This document shows, piece after piece, positions 26,136 to 38,960 of a DNA stretch of 64,000 bases. Every line of letters starts with the position of its first letter. Positions within the stretch are counted from its first letter, which is position 1. The stretch is taken from contig JAPFBE010000003.1 of assembly GCA_034336665.1 (NCBI GenBank), positions 36,926,360-36,990,359 on the forward strand, written 5' to 3'. The notes under the pieces were generated by a model. It did no database searches, had not been told where the DNA came from, and worked only from the letters and a program-made list of their open reading frames with translations. This stretch comes from Luscinia megarhynchos. Taxonomy: Eukaryota; Chordata; Aves; Passeriformes; Turdidae. A program made the position numbers and the translations under genes.

Positions 26136-28279
26136 CCTATACTTGAAATGGCAAAAGGTCATCACACGAATATTTTTATTTGTCTAACCAGCAGCAGCAA
26201 CCATCTAACGCCTAAAGGTACCCTGACAGATCATTTAAAAAATCATAGTTGGTAGATAAAGCAAAAAAATACCCACAGCACAACTGAAGCCAGTCCTTTC
26301 AAATTACAGAAAAGTCTGACCAGTGAAAGCAAAAGCTGTTAATCTTGAAACTTAGAATAATATCTTATTTTCATCTGTATTGCATACATTAAAAAAAATG
26401 TTTGTATGCTTAAGGTCTTTGCTATAGCTTACATGGAGTTTCACAGATTGGAGATCCTGGGATTTCTTTATTTATTCATATTTACATGATCATTTTAAAA
26501 AAACCCAAACCTCTTGCTCTTTTTCATCACACTCCATCTTATGCCCAAGGACAAACCAATCTGGTTTGTGAAGCTGCAAAACACAAATAGAGCCAGCTCA
26601 CACACTGAGCAGGTGATGAAAGTCAAACTTCCTCATCAATTATTTCTGATGCTTATGGGGATACACAGGGCTTTGTTGCTAGTGACAGAATGATGTCTGG
26701 GCAAATCTGTCCTACTGGCCCAAGGGTAAACTTCCTATAAGAGCCAAGCAACCAAAACCTTAAGGAAACAGTATGTGTGGTCTTGACTGTCTTTCAATTC
26801 AAAAAAATTCTATTCCAAAAGACTAACTGATTCACTACCCAAAATCTTTTAAATTTCCCTGGTAATCTTATACGAATGATGCAACTCAGCCTTAGAAATC
26901 TCACTGGTTCATTCCTGAAAACACCTAACAGAGCACTCATCCTGAGACCCAACATCCACTGAGGAGCAGTGATAACCCTCCAGCAAGGCCAACAGAACTC
27001 ACTTCCAGAGATTTTGCTTTCCAGTCAGAAAAAAATTTAAATCACTAAAAGTGCATTAAGTTATACAATAAATTGATAGAATTCCTATTTTAATGTATAG
27101 CTTTTACAAGTCTAGGAGCAATAATCCATCTAGCACATACAAGCCAGGAAAAACTCGGCAAGCTGGGAATATTTTAGTTGGCATTGCACTGTAAAAGGGG
27201 TTTTAAACTTCAGTGAAACCACATTGTTACCCGAAGCATGTGAACATATTCAGAACCCATTTCAAAAGTCAACCATCTGTAGATTTTGAAGCTATGGGAA
27301 TGCTACAGGCAGCTGAGCATTTCTATTGCTTGGTAATGAGCAGCATGATAAATCTCAAATGGACCCTTGTTTTCCAAATGGTGAAAGGAGTGTGGTTAGG
27401 CCCATCAAATGCCTCATGTCCCATAAGGTTCTTGCAGCCTTTTGCTTATCAAAGGGTCTTTCCTGAACCCTAGGAGCTGAAGTCAATACCATGGCCAGGT
27501 ACCTGGCCAAATAAAACCTTCTTACCACAGTGTCTACCTGAGATGGTGTCTGCCTGAAATGGTCCCACTGTAGCAGTGTCTGTAGGCTGGTAATGCTGCA
27601 GAGAAGCTGCAGGAGGTCACAAAGCATTCCTGTGCATGCAGGCACTCAGGACCGCAGATGAAAAACACAGTGCATGCAGAGGGTTTTTAGCCTGGACATC
27701 TCAGAGAATAAATAGGCATTATGTACATCCATGCACATTATTGCATGCATATTTATAATTCATGGAGCAACAGACACAGAGATCGTGGCAATTTGTTAAT
27801 CTAATTCATTTGCTGTAAAACCTGTCCTGTAGTGTTTAGCACACAATGCTCTAGTCAGGAAGAATCTGCTTATCCACTCCTCGGACCATCAATAAAGAGG
27901 AGTGTTGTGAAAAATATTTAAGAGGTAGGCATTGAAAAAAAATGAAGGGATTCAATAAGGACACTATCTGATATATATTTTAACACAATAATAAAAAAGC
28001 ATCTGCTACTGGCCATCTATTAATGACCCAGTAAAGACCAAAAAATCCCCTTTCAGTGCATTGCATGGTGATGGTCTTATGTTCTTTAAATATTCTACAG
28101 CTCAAGATTTATTTTCAAGTATCAAGATATAAGGCATGGAAAAATGGTCCACAGAAAGGTTATGTAAGACTTTTACTAGTAGCTGTTTAGGAATATCAGT
28201 ACCTTAGTCCTGCAAAAAAGTCCTCACTGAAAACAAGCAGAAACATCTTCTTTGGTCCAACTTTATCAATCAAAAACAA

Positions 28280-28285
<6 letters not shown>

Positions 28286-28321
<36 letters not shown>
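28286..28321. repeat. A36 homopolymer run
   Basis: Thirty-six consecutive adenines, immediately preceded by AATAAATT. The nine bases just after it (GATGCTTAT) also occur at 26648-26656. No retrocopy-like coding sequence lies between. The length in the real genome is likely variable and may be affected by sequencing error. Confidence 0.9.
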
Positions 28322-28323
<2 letters not shown>

Positions 28324-30834
28324 TGCTTATTTCTGCCTAGAGAAAAGAAACAGAGGAATACATCAGCTCTGATACGTAAGTCACTCATGTACATGATTTT
28401 GACAAAGTTCATTTCTAGGAAAGCATAAATCTCTTCTGTTATCACTATTTCTAAAACTTCCTCAAAAAAAGTACACAGTCCTCGGAGGGGAAAACGATAA
28501 TGAGGTTTTTAGGATTTTAACACTAGTACAGTCATACTGAGTCATTTTACATACAGCATATGTTTGCATCCTCCATTAGATAGGATGTGAACCCTCCTTA
28601 GGGAGATTTCATAAGTATTTAGTCTTTTTATACATTCCTCTTCTCTGTTCTCATTCAGTTCCTCCATAGCTGGAATCTCTTGAGTAATTTGTTATTTATC
28701 AGAATAAATAAATATTTTATCTCTTTGATGAGGCTTTATATATTTACTCTATTGCTTTATAGTAAAATATATACACAATCTTTTTCTTTGTAAGGTGATT
28801 TCAAGCAGCATAGTTAAGGTCAGAATGTAAATAAAGAAATTGATTAAATGTCAGTTTACCTAGATTAGCTACCTCTCAAAGGATCTTTAAGAGATTGGCA
28901 AAATGTTCTTATGCATTCTAAAAATAAATAAGAGTAATACCTCTGATAAAATGGGAAGAAAAACTACAGTATATAAGGCTCACACTGAAATCCTGATTTG
29001 ATTTATAATTATAAAGAAAGTAAAATTGATGTTTAGAAGAGCTCAGGAACTGACTGCTTAAAAAACCCAGTCAAAAATTAGCAAAATTAAACTATTCAGC
29101 TTGGGCTTTGATGTGAGATAATTCTCCTTGTCAGAAAGCCATCTTTCCTTTATAATATTATTCTCACAAAACAAAATGGGGCTCTATACCACAGCAAAAT
29201 CAAATACTAGGGAATATAATTAGTGATGTGGCGTAATAAGTCAGGTTCTTTTGCATGCAAAACTCAAGGATCTAATTTGGATCACATCTATGTTTTAACA
29301 GTACATTTTATACAGGATAGAAGAAAGGTAATTCATTTTGTGCATTTTTTTCCATCTTGAAAGAATAGATTAATTAGAAACCCATCCTAAGTTCCATCTT
29401 AAGGGAAGAGAGAGGTGATTCACTGACAATTAACAAATCTAAGGTGTTTTCAAAATGACACAGGTCACGAGAAACATGCAAAGGACACCTGACTTGTTTT
29501 CAGAACCAGACTCTGTTTTGATGTAATTTCACTCAAAGCCACAAAAAATATAGAGATTTTTAGAAAAATACCTTCCACAATTCATAACAGACATTGTTTA
29601 GAAGGAATGAGAGAGTTAACCACAGCCAGACCAGTAGGCAACAGAACTCTATTTATTCACAAATGCTGGTGCAACAGGAAGAAAGACAGCATGATGGATT
29701 GTCTACCCCATGCCCATCAACATACCAAGAAAAACAAAGAAAATTAATTGATGTATGCATATTATTAATGCTGTTTGTCTAAGATTTTTAGGAAGGCCTA
29801 GGAGACAGACCTCAGCTGATCACACATGCAGAAAAGACAAACTGAGCCCACTTTTAATTAGTGAAAATACTGGAACAATAACAGCAGATTCCCTATTTCC
29901 CTGGCAAGGACACTTGAATTCATGCAGTAACCTTCAGAACAAGGCTCTATGTGGCATAGGGCATTCCAAAATCATAAAAATGAAACAAATTTATTTATTT
30001 TACAAAAGTAAGCACAAATACTCAGAGGTAACATAACAGGATGAGTTAATCAGTTTTGCAGTGCTAATCCAAGCAATCAAAACTCCTCTAGGGTAAGACT
30101 GAAAGTAAAACTGCTAAGTTCCAACTATCCTTAGTTGTTTACAACAGATAAAGTTTATGAGCATCTAAATAATTACACATTTTTCTATCCCTTCTATTGG
30201 TTTAGAACAGACATTGGCTCTATCTCATATGTTGGATAACAAAGCAGGCCCTATGAATATTCTTGACTGTGTCCTTATAAACCATTTGTTTTTTTCTTCT
30301 TTACAGGATGGAAAAAAATGAAACTTGGCAACACTCACAACAACTTGTCATATTTTTAAAATATTTACCATTGAACTAAATCAGAAAAGTCAATCAGAGA
30401 TTAGTACTAAAAAATACATGACAGAAAAATGTGCACCATGACCTTACAAGAAGGAAAGTGATGAAAAATGGATAGTTTAGCAGGAACTTTAGAATTTAAT
30501 CCCTGAATGTGCTACTTATCTGCCCATGTAGTTCCTAAGAAGATATTCCCACTGGGACTTGTTAAACAGGTTAAAATTATTTGTGTAAATTATGGTAGCA
30601 GAGTCAGGCTCTTAGGGAGCAATACAATATGGATTGCTGTTAATACAGCTTTTGAGATGATGAAAGGGAAAAAAAATACTCCCAAATAAAGACATAAATA
30701 AATATCTAAAAGAGGAATATCTTCCTGAATCCTGAGTCAGGGACTTTCAGATGCTGCACATGCAGGAAGCAGCCAGGAGCCACCCTAACCCAAGAGAAAC
30801 GTGAACAGATAGTGATTCCCAAGGCAGTATCTCA

Positions 30835-30880
30835 TTTGGGGTTTACACCAAAGGTTGTTTTGGGGTTTACACCAAAGGTG
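30835..30880. repeat. Short tandem duplication, 24-bp period
   Basis: The phrase GGGGTTTACACCAAAGGT occurs at 30838-30855 and again at 30862-30879, offset by 24 bases. This is a simple two-copy tandem duplication. Confidence 0.85.
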
Positions 30881-33800
30881 TAACCAAAGTTGAGTTTTCC
30901 AGGAACAAACTTTGCCCATCCAGTCCTTGACTCACTCATGCTGAGGGCAGTTCTGACCAACCTGCCACACCTGCCTGCTCCCTATGGGAATGCTCCATTT
31001 ATAGCAGAGCTGGCCAAGCAGAGAGGGCCAAGCCCCTCTTCTCTCAGCCCAGCTTCTGGCCCCTCCTCTGACCTCTCACAAACGCTGCCATGAGCCAGCT
31101 GAGCATCCCAAACAGGGAAGGATGTGCTTTGAACTGTTTAGAGTGGTTTTTTTTCCTGCTGGTTTAGCTCCCAGAACCAGTCATTTGGATTTCACAAGTG
31201 CTAAGGCAGAGAAAAAGCAACAAATTCATTAGTTCAGCAGTAGGTTTAGTCAGGCTGAACAGTAACAAGCAACCTGATCCTTCATCATTGGATTCAATTC
31301 ATTGCAAGGGTTTGTTGTAAAGCAGATAGTATAGAAAAAAAATCAGGATTAAAAACAGAAGAGGGTCTGAGCTCTAGATAATGACTCATACTTTTCCAAG
31401 AAAAAAAATGTAAAAATAGCTACACTAGCACAACAAAGGAGAAAGTGATTTATGAGGGGCAGAAGAGATGAAAGCAGCTGAACACAGAAAGGACTATGAC
31501 CTTCCAAAATCAGACTTGTCATCAGAAAAAGAATTATAATATGAAGCTTCAATTAAACATTTTTAAGTGTTACCTTTCAATTATTTAATACAAAAATGTC
31601 TTATATAACATTTTCAGTCTTTTTACCAGGAGATTTGCTCAATGTTTGTGCATGCCTTACACATCTCAAGTGAAACACTGCGGATTTCCAGTGAAAACCT
31701 GTATGCACATAGCCAACCTGATGGTCTGTTGAAAATGCTTTTTATATTTTTCTCTCCTTTCCCTTGTGCCCAAGGTGCTGAGAGCTAATAGCTTGCTGTC
31801 AGTGCCAGTGCTTTGTGGAAGGGAATGGTTCTGAGCTGATCAGTTAATAGCTGAGAGTGAACAATGGCAAAAAATTCTCTACAGTCACAGCACATATCTG
31901 TCTGCTCTTATCACCCTGGATGGAACTCAGAATGCAGCTTCTACTTCACCCTAACGTTTAAACTAATATCAGAAATCAGCAGATTTTAGAATTAATAGCA
32001 AACCCACACAGAATCATAACTAACACTGTGAATATATGGTTTCTGTATGTGCATGGTACTTGTATCTGATTTCTGAATTGCACTGAGACCTGGTAACAAG
32101 CTATATTTCCACTGCCCACTGACTTTACTCCAAATCCCTGAATTTCCTTGGAGAAGAACCAAGCCCTGAACTTCTTTAGCACACACACACTCCTTCAAAT
32201 CCAGCACAGCAAATCGACTCCTACCCTAGAGATAAACATCATAGAAATGTATCTGAATGCACCAGCTGATTTAACACTCTCATTCTTAGGCTGATGCAGG
32301 CTGCTTCTGAATTTTCTTTGGTTGTCTGCTGTTGTCCTAAAATTTCTTAGCCCCATCAGTACTTGACTCCCACTTTACAAGCTGTGAAATCATTTTCAAT
32401 CAATGAATAAAGTCTCTGCAGGATTATGCAGTATTATTATCAGTAGTTGAAAATTAATGTACCCTTAGCTATGAGAAAGACAATGAGTCATAACACCCTG
32501 CCTACTGTTTAAGCCTGGAAATAATAAAGAGTATCTTATCTGGCAAGTCATACTCATAATCTATGAATTTGTTAGGTATTCTTCAAGGATTTATCCTCAT
32601 CCCCCGTTCAAGCAAACCTTTTCTGTGTCATTTTGTGTATGTGAGTTTCCTTGTGAACTAAAAAATACAAATTAATAATAAAAAAGCAGACTAGTTTTTT
32701 GAGCATTTTTTCAGGGTAGTGCTATGAGTCTAACACTTAAATAACATTTTTAAAACCATGCAGGTTATTTAAACATGCAATGGTTCATATGTCACATGCA
32801 AGTCCACTATAAAATTTCAGACACTTAATACTCCAAAGCTTTGAAATCAATAACAGCAATTATGCCCACATTGAAAAGAACTGCTGCCCTTTGGTAACTT
32901 ATACCTTCTGTAAGCAGGTACTTCACACTTTCCAGCAAAGCCAAATGCTGCTCTACTGACACTGGTTATAGTCTGTCTGTGAACACATAACTAAATGTCA
33001 TGTCATTAGCAGAGCTGTGTTTCAGGAGGACTTCATTTTTATGTGCATTTAACTACTTTCTTTGAGTCCACTAATTTACAGCTATGTTTGCTCCAGATGG
33101 AAACATTTAATCTAATCTATGCCTCACTTTCTATACTGTTCATGACAAGACTTTCAAGACATTTAAGAGAGAGGAGGAGGGAAAAAGTGATCTGTGAGAT
33201 TTTGTGAATGATTAAAGGCTCTGCGACTCCAGAAGGAGCAGAGGGATGTTTGGCATGCTACTTACACTTTTTATTACCAAGCAAGCAGGAGAAATAAACC
33301 CCTTTCTGTCACACTACTCTGCATCCATCAGCATTCATATGGAAGCCTTGTGAACAGTGGCAGCAGGGACAGACTCAACATCTGGTGCCCTGTTTTTAGC
33401 AAGTCTTGAATGCTTTGCTCTGTGTTCCACCAGTGAGACCAGGGTATAGAGACTGGAAAACCAGACTCCCTGTAACTCTCTCATTTGTTGAACCAAGATA
33501 TTGGCCTAAATCCAGGTGAGACTGCACCTTTCTTCACTTGTACCTGCTTCTGTTGAAGTGTCAGTGTGCTAAATATTGTAAATCCCATTTTGAGACATCC
33601 ACATCTTCTTAGGTGTTACAGAGCTTCATAGACATCTATGTCAGGTTTGCAGCCAAGTTCCCAGACCAGGGCTAGGTGCAGCAATGCTGAGTTTCCTTGT
33701 GTTCAGCCTCTAGGGCACCCTTCTCATCAAAGAACATTGCAGCTTCTAAAAAATTAATCTTTTCAAAGCACAGATTTAAGTGGCTTAATCACTAACATAG

Positions 33801-35866
33801 CACATTACACCAGTCACACACAAGTAAATCTGTAATTTAAAACTACCAGGATTCTGTATGGAAGATTGCATCAATAGTAAAGAACTGAGGAATAAATCAG
33901 TTGTTAACTTTTACTCTGGACAGCTTCAGTTTCCACATCTGTGAGAGGACAGATGTTAGAAAGGGCACAGAGGAATGGCTGAGGAGAGGGACCAGATGTT
34001 TTGTGACGAAGGGTTGGAGTTGGAAAGAAGAGAAGGCTAGAGTTGGAAAAGGGATGTCTGAGGACAGGGGAGGGAAAGATTTACAAAATCCTGAAGAGGG
34101 CATATAAAGTGGGTAAAAAGCTGTTCTACCCCAAATGTTGATACATAGGGAACTTCTGTGAATGGCCACTTAGAGAGGAAGGGCTCCTTTTCCAAGCAGT
34201 CAATAGCTCAAGTCTGAAAGCTGATGCTTTCAGAGAGAAAAGGTGGGATCAGAGATACATAGAATCTCCAAAAAAACTAATCAAAATGCAGTCAGATATC
34301 TGAAATATTATTTTTACTTTAAAATTCAGAGGAAGTATATGGGTATCTTGATACGAAAAGAAATGTTGTGTTTTGATAACTAAGACATAAGTCATGCATC
34401 AGAATGTAAGCATCATCCAAAATAAAGATCATCTGAGGCTGGTAGGAAGTTCACAGCCTCTTGGTGGTTGTGAAAAAAGAGTAAAAAAATTAGCTAAGAA
34501 AGGGCAAAAGAAAACCAGCCCTGCTAATTGCTGATAGCTGCTCATTTTTAAGCAGTCGGTGACATTTCTGCTCTTTCATTTTCTGATGGTTTTCACTTTG
34601 ATCCTAAAAAAGATAATCATCAGTACCATAACCTGACAGATAATGTGTTAAGCTCTGCATTTAGTTTTTCTCTCCCCTGTTAGCCAAATCCTGCAGAGGT
34701 CAATTATATTGTCTATACCAGCATCAAACACAACAGGACCTATCGTTTGGTGTGCTAGTGATTATAAACACCAAACTACACTCAATAAGGATTGTGCCAT
34801 GAAGTTGTGTTTCCACTTTACTTGAACTGCTTTTGAGTAGAAACACATTTTAACTTGCAATGTAGATACTTTCTCAGGAGTATTATTTCTGACTACAGGA
34901 AGACACCTGTGTTGTGCTTCCTTCTCTAATTACAAAGGTCAAATAATTCACCATATATGAGTTTTTCAGTTCTTGTCATTTTTCGACATCATGATTAAGT
35001 ATGATCTATGTTTCATTTATTAAATCCATTATATAAATAATAAATATAACACTTTGTCAATATTTGATAAAGCTGCTAAGAATTTCTACTTGGAAAAATT
35101 AAAACCAGAGAACTCTGCTCTCAGGTAAAATGTATTGACTTTCCATTGACGTTTAAAAACTTTATAATCATCTGTTTCACAACTGCATTTCAGGCAGTTT
35201 CAATGTTTAAAAAAAAAGAACTCCATTTTTGAGCAAAGACAGAGGCGTTGCAAGAACAGAGAGCAGGAAATTGAATGCTTCAGTGAAGAACAATTAAGGT
35301 TAAAGAGACATTCTTGATAATATATCAAGGTAGTGATAGATGAGCAGCCTTATATTTTTTACACATGGCATTTCTTTTCATAGTAAGAGAGTTCTAGAAA
35401 TTAAAGCAATGTTTTAAAATGAAGCCACTTGACTTTTATAGTACTGGTTATTGTTAGCTTCCTATATAAAATACACATGACATTTTAAAAATGAGACTGA
35501 AGGTTAAAGTCCTTCACTTAGGAAAAGAGAGTTTTTCTAGGAACATTTTAAATACAGGTTGAAGAAAATTGTTTTGGAAAACCTTTGTTTATCTGAACTT
35601 CTCTACTTGGCTCAGTACTAAAAAAAAAAACGTATATCAAAGTTAGTTTGATGCAGCCATGTACATTTGTGTAATTGTGGGCAAGGACTGGAAATCATCT
35701 CTAGGAAGGGTAATTGAAGGAGTCTGGGCAGTTAGGACTTCACACAAAAACCCATGTGTTCTGTGGTATCCTCAACTGAATAGAGACTTTAGGAGGTCTG
35801 TGTAAGGTTAAAGACACAACCAGGATTCTGGGTAAAATCTGGAATTTCAGGCAATTCCATGGCCAG

Positions 35867-35884
35867 GAAGGAAGGAAGGAAGGA
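35867..35884. repeat. (GGAA)n microsatellite
   Basis: About four and a half tandem GGAA units. Multiple GGAA units can be bound by ETS factors, but there is nothing here to show use. Confidence 0.85.
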
Positions 35885-35936
35885 CAAGCTATGTGGTCTT
35901 AAACTCTTACCTGAATATGAAAATCATAAAATAACA

Positions 35937-36245
35937 GAATCATAGAATACCAGGTTGGAAGGAAACTCAATGAGCATCTGGTCCAACTTTTCTTGTCAAA
36001 AGCACAGTCTAGGCAAGGTGGACAAGCAGCCTGTCCAGGTGAAACTCAAATGTGTCCAGTGTTGGGAGAGCCTACCTATTTCCAGAGGAGATTTTTCCAA
36101 TGACTGATTTGTTCTAATTGTGAAAAATCTTCATGCATCTATTTGGAATCTTCCAAGAGTAACTTGTACTTGTTACCCCTCATCATTTACGTGTGATTCT
36201 CCATAAAAATGGAACTTTCATCTTCGTTGTAAAGCAAAAGATGTC
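35937..36245 (-). mobile_element. CR1 LINE 3' end, minus strand
   Basis: Begins with GAATCATAGAATACCAGGTTGG, the reverse complement of the CR1 3' terminus, followed by a phrase like TCTGGTCCAACTTTT. The body then follows a CR1 subfamily carrying words such as CTTGTTACCCCTCATCATTTACGTG. About 310 bp remain, 5'-truncated, with too many changes to read a protein. The three minus-strand CR1s in this window that keep this terminus differ in how degraded it is, suggesting separate insertions. Confidence 0.88.
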
Positions 36246-36944
36246 CTCCCACCTATAAAATGAATATCATAAAAATTTATTTCATAGTTGGGAGTACAGA
36301 CAAGGGGCTGAGAGACCAAGGAACCTGGTAGTGTTTGAAGGCTTCAACACTGTTGGCTGAAGAAAGTGCAAGTGTCAAGATCTGTGGGAAAATTCACCCT
36401 CGTAACAATGAGGATTAATTTGCTAAAAATTTAAGTCCAGCCTAGAAAAGGAGCCTTTATGTGAGTGTTCTTTCTTCCCCTCATCCAAAAGCAAAATAGT
36501 AATAGTTAATGTCACCTTCTGTGCTAAAAACATACAAGAAATGGTAGAAGAGTTTGAATTACTTTAACCAACCTGGTAGGAACAGACTTTCCCATGGAAG
36601 GATGCAGTGAGACCTGCCTTCTGCTTTTGTCTTTATTCATGTCCTTTAACAACAAAAGATAATTAAATACTGAACACAAGGTGCAAGAGAATGAAACATC
36701 TACCAAATGAGATGAAAGATTTATTACAAGTACTTACAGAGAGAGAGAACTTTGATTACAGGCATCCTTGAGAACCCTTGCAAGAGTGAAAGGGCAGAAT
36801 GTTAAGCCATAAATCCCAAATTACTATTATATTCTAGTAAAAAAAACCTCAGTAACACAGTTTGATTAAACTAAGGCTTTGTGGCCTTTGTAAGGATAAA
36901 CATCCCAACCAAGGATTGTCTGTAAGCACCTTCGCAATTTCCTT

Positions 36945-37481
36945 ATGAAGGTTGTCATGATGAGAGAAAAGGAATTTTCTCTTGATATAAAAAGAAGTTG
37001 CTCCCGAGCACAGTCAGTCAGGAGCCCCTTTCACCCTGCCCGTGCTGCTCTGGAAGATAAAAGTGTGCACTCACACCTGGTGCTCAGTCACTGTGATCCC
37101 AGGGCAGGGATTTGTTTGCACCTTGAGTCCCACAGAGGTGCCCATTCACTGTACCTAGCCTGTCATTGGAATTGTCTCCACATATGCAGCAGGATTTCAG
37201 AGTGCCAATCACATGCCTGTCCCCAGCAGTGTCACACCCATTGCTCAGGACAGACAGATGCTGCCAGCTCCTTCAGAACACAGGCATGGGAGGAGAGCTG
37301 TGGCAGACAGCTCTCAGGGACTTCCATCTGGGTCTCATTGCTGCATTGCATTGCACTCTGTTGTAGGATTGCTCGGTCCCCAATCACTTTCAGTTCCAGT
37401 TCCTTCTATTTTTTCTTTAATTTCTTTGCTGAAGCACTGCCTTTAATCCTTCCTCCTTTCCCTCAGCTGTTTTCCCTTTGA
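36945..37481 (+). other. Longest open frame in the window (178 codons), probably not a gene
   Basis: The plus-strand frame from ATG to stop has many Cys, His and Ser residues and ends in a Phe/Leu-rich tail produced by a T-rich stretch. Two other plus-strand frames overlap it, which is typical of GC-richer non-coding DNA low in stop codons. No domain, signal peptide or recognised family is visible, and no promoter, Kozak context or splice structure stands out. A lineage-specific gene or lncRNA exon cannot be excluded. Confidence 0.15.
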
Positions 37482-37680
37482 TATGCCTTTGACATCTACC
37501 TTTCTTCACCATAGGAGAGTTTCTCAGAAAGAGCTGGGTCTGATTATACAGCACTTAGATCTCCCCTTGCTCCCACCAGCTCTTAAAAAGATAGGTGGCT
37601 AATTGGAGCCAGCTGCTTGGCAGGTTTTCCACCTATGTGGTAGTTCAGTCTGTCACAATGAGATGACAGTGGGAATAGAC

Positions 37681-37881
37681 CATAAAAATCCTTGGAAGTG
37701 AAGACAAGCAGCTCATATTTGATATACAGAGTAGAAAGCATGTGGAGGGAATCAAAGGCAGGGGCTGCATGGCCAGCAGACCCGGAGAGAGATCTTTAAT
37801 GGAGTGCTGTGGCAAGGCAGCTTGTGTCGAGGGAAGGGTGGCTGCAGCAAGGAGATGGGAGGTGATCACAGCCTTGTGATG
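37681..37881. repeat. Possible old interspersed repeat remnant
   Basis: The phrases GTGGAGGGAATCAAAGGCAG, GGCTGCATGGCCAGCAGA and GATGGGAGGTGATCACAG occur in the same order as in an old interspersed sequence I recall from amniote genomes, but I cannot name the family. Divergence is high. Treat this as a tentative resemblance. Confidence 0.22.
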
Positions 37882-38440
37882 TGGTTTAGTGCTGGAAACG
37901 AATAAGAAAACCCATATTTAGGAAGGATCAGCAAAATTTAGGGAGTGTTGATGTAAAGGCCAAAAAAATGGGTTAAGTGTTATGTATCTGCTATATATGA
38001 CTAAAAATTGAACAAGAACAATGAAAATACTGCAAATCCACAGACTGATGTAAACACAAAAGCCCAAAGTCTCCTCCACCTTTTTCCTACCTTTTCAACT
38101 CCCTCACCCCAATTTAGCCTCTGCTTCTAAATTCTACATTCTGTGGTCAAGAACCAGAATCAAAATGAGAAATATGCTCATTATTTATTCTAGATATAAA
38201 AATCTACTTAACATTGCGGCTTCAGTAGTGTTTCTTTAGAGTCTCAATAATAAATACTAGATTTTAAAGTCTACACAGCCTATTTACTTTAATTTTTTTC
38301 TTATGTAAGAGATAGCTGAAAAATATTAGAGTAGCATTTCAAGTTACTATCAAAAAGTTTTAATTTCATAACTGTAGTATGAAATCATGTCTGCTTCTTG
38401 TCAATCCACCACTATGATAATACAGCTTGAAGATGAAATA

Positions 38441-38530
38441 CAAGGTAAAAGGAAGAAAAAAAGTAGAAATTAAAAAAGGAAAGAGAAGAAGAAGGCAAAG
38501 AGGGGAAAGAAAAAGGGGAAAAGAAAAACC
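38441..38530 (+). repeat. Polypurine tract
   Basis: Roughly 90 bases almost entirely A and G on the plus strand, with AAGG, AGAAGAAG and AAAGGGGAAA words. Such tracts can adopt triplex-type structures. It is otherwise a simple low-complexity sequence. Confidence 0.85.
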
Positions 38531-38619
38531 ACTTCCCAGTCAGCTAAAGGGAAGCAGACTTTACATGTTCAGATGCTACTGCATTTTATGAAATATTATA
38601 GCCCACACTGAAATTTCAG

Positions 38620-38960
38620 GAAAATTATGCAGTCTGCTACCTAATAATTTTTCCTTTTTTTTTCAGAGTAGGATGTAGCTTAATCTAATTACGGACTGCT
38701 GAATTCAAGTATCAGCTTTTATGCATCCTGTTTATTGTACACTTGCCAATTATGTCTAATAAAGACAGACAGGCGAAGTTCAAAGGAATAATTCAGAGAG
38801 TTAAAATGGGAATCACCCAAATTAGCAAAACTGTATGGCCAAATCATGATTCAAAGAAGTCAAAGGGAGCTTTGTTTAAAATGCCAGTGTGTTTACAATT
38901 GGGCAAATGAGGGGTTTCTAAACATGGGTGGAAATTAGTAAGGAGTTTATTTAAATCCTG
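38620..38960. promoter_or_regulatory. Candidate conserved non-coding element
   Basis: Starts near a pyrimidine tract (38648-38666) and contains TCTAATTACGG, TTTATTGTACACTTG, CCAATTATGTCTAATAAAG and several other homeodomain-like or Sox-like words. All frames are closed by stops, so it is not an exon despite the acceptor-like tract. The enhancer interpretation is inference. Confidence 0.27.

Larger units (their letters stand above)
26136..35930. other. AT-rich non-coding DNA
   Basis: Open frames are at most 97 codons and none is recognisable. Internal simple features are listed separately (A run at 28.29 kb, short tandem duplication at 30.84 kb, GGAA run at 35.87 kb). A purine-rich stretch occurs at about 33.95-34.08 kb. 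A phrase at 33924-33940 faintly resembles the MIR/L2 tail but is too short to call. Confidence 0.5.
36246..38440. other. Non-coding block with a GC-richer core
   Basis: The part at 36.95-37.45 kb is richer in G and C than average and, as a result, poor in stop codons. A possible old interspersed repeat occupies about 37.68-37.88 kb. No exon with credible splice signals was found. Confidence 0.45.

Noticed and set aside
30285..30390. Acceptor-like tract followed by ATG
   Set aside because: The frame closes after 23 codons without a donor site or conserved motif.
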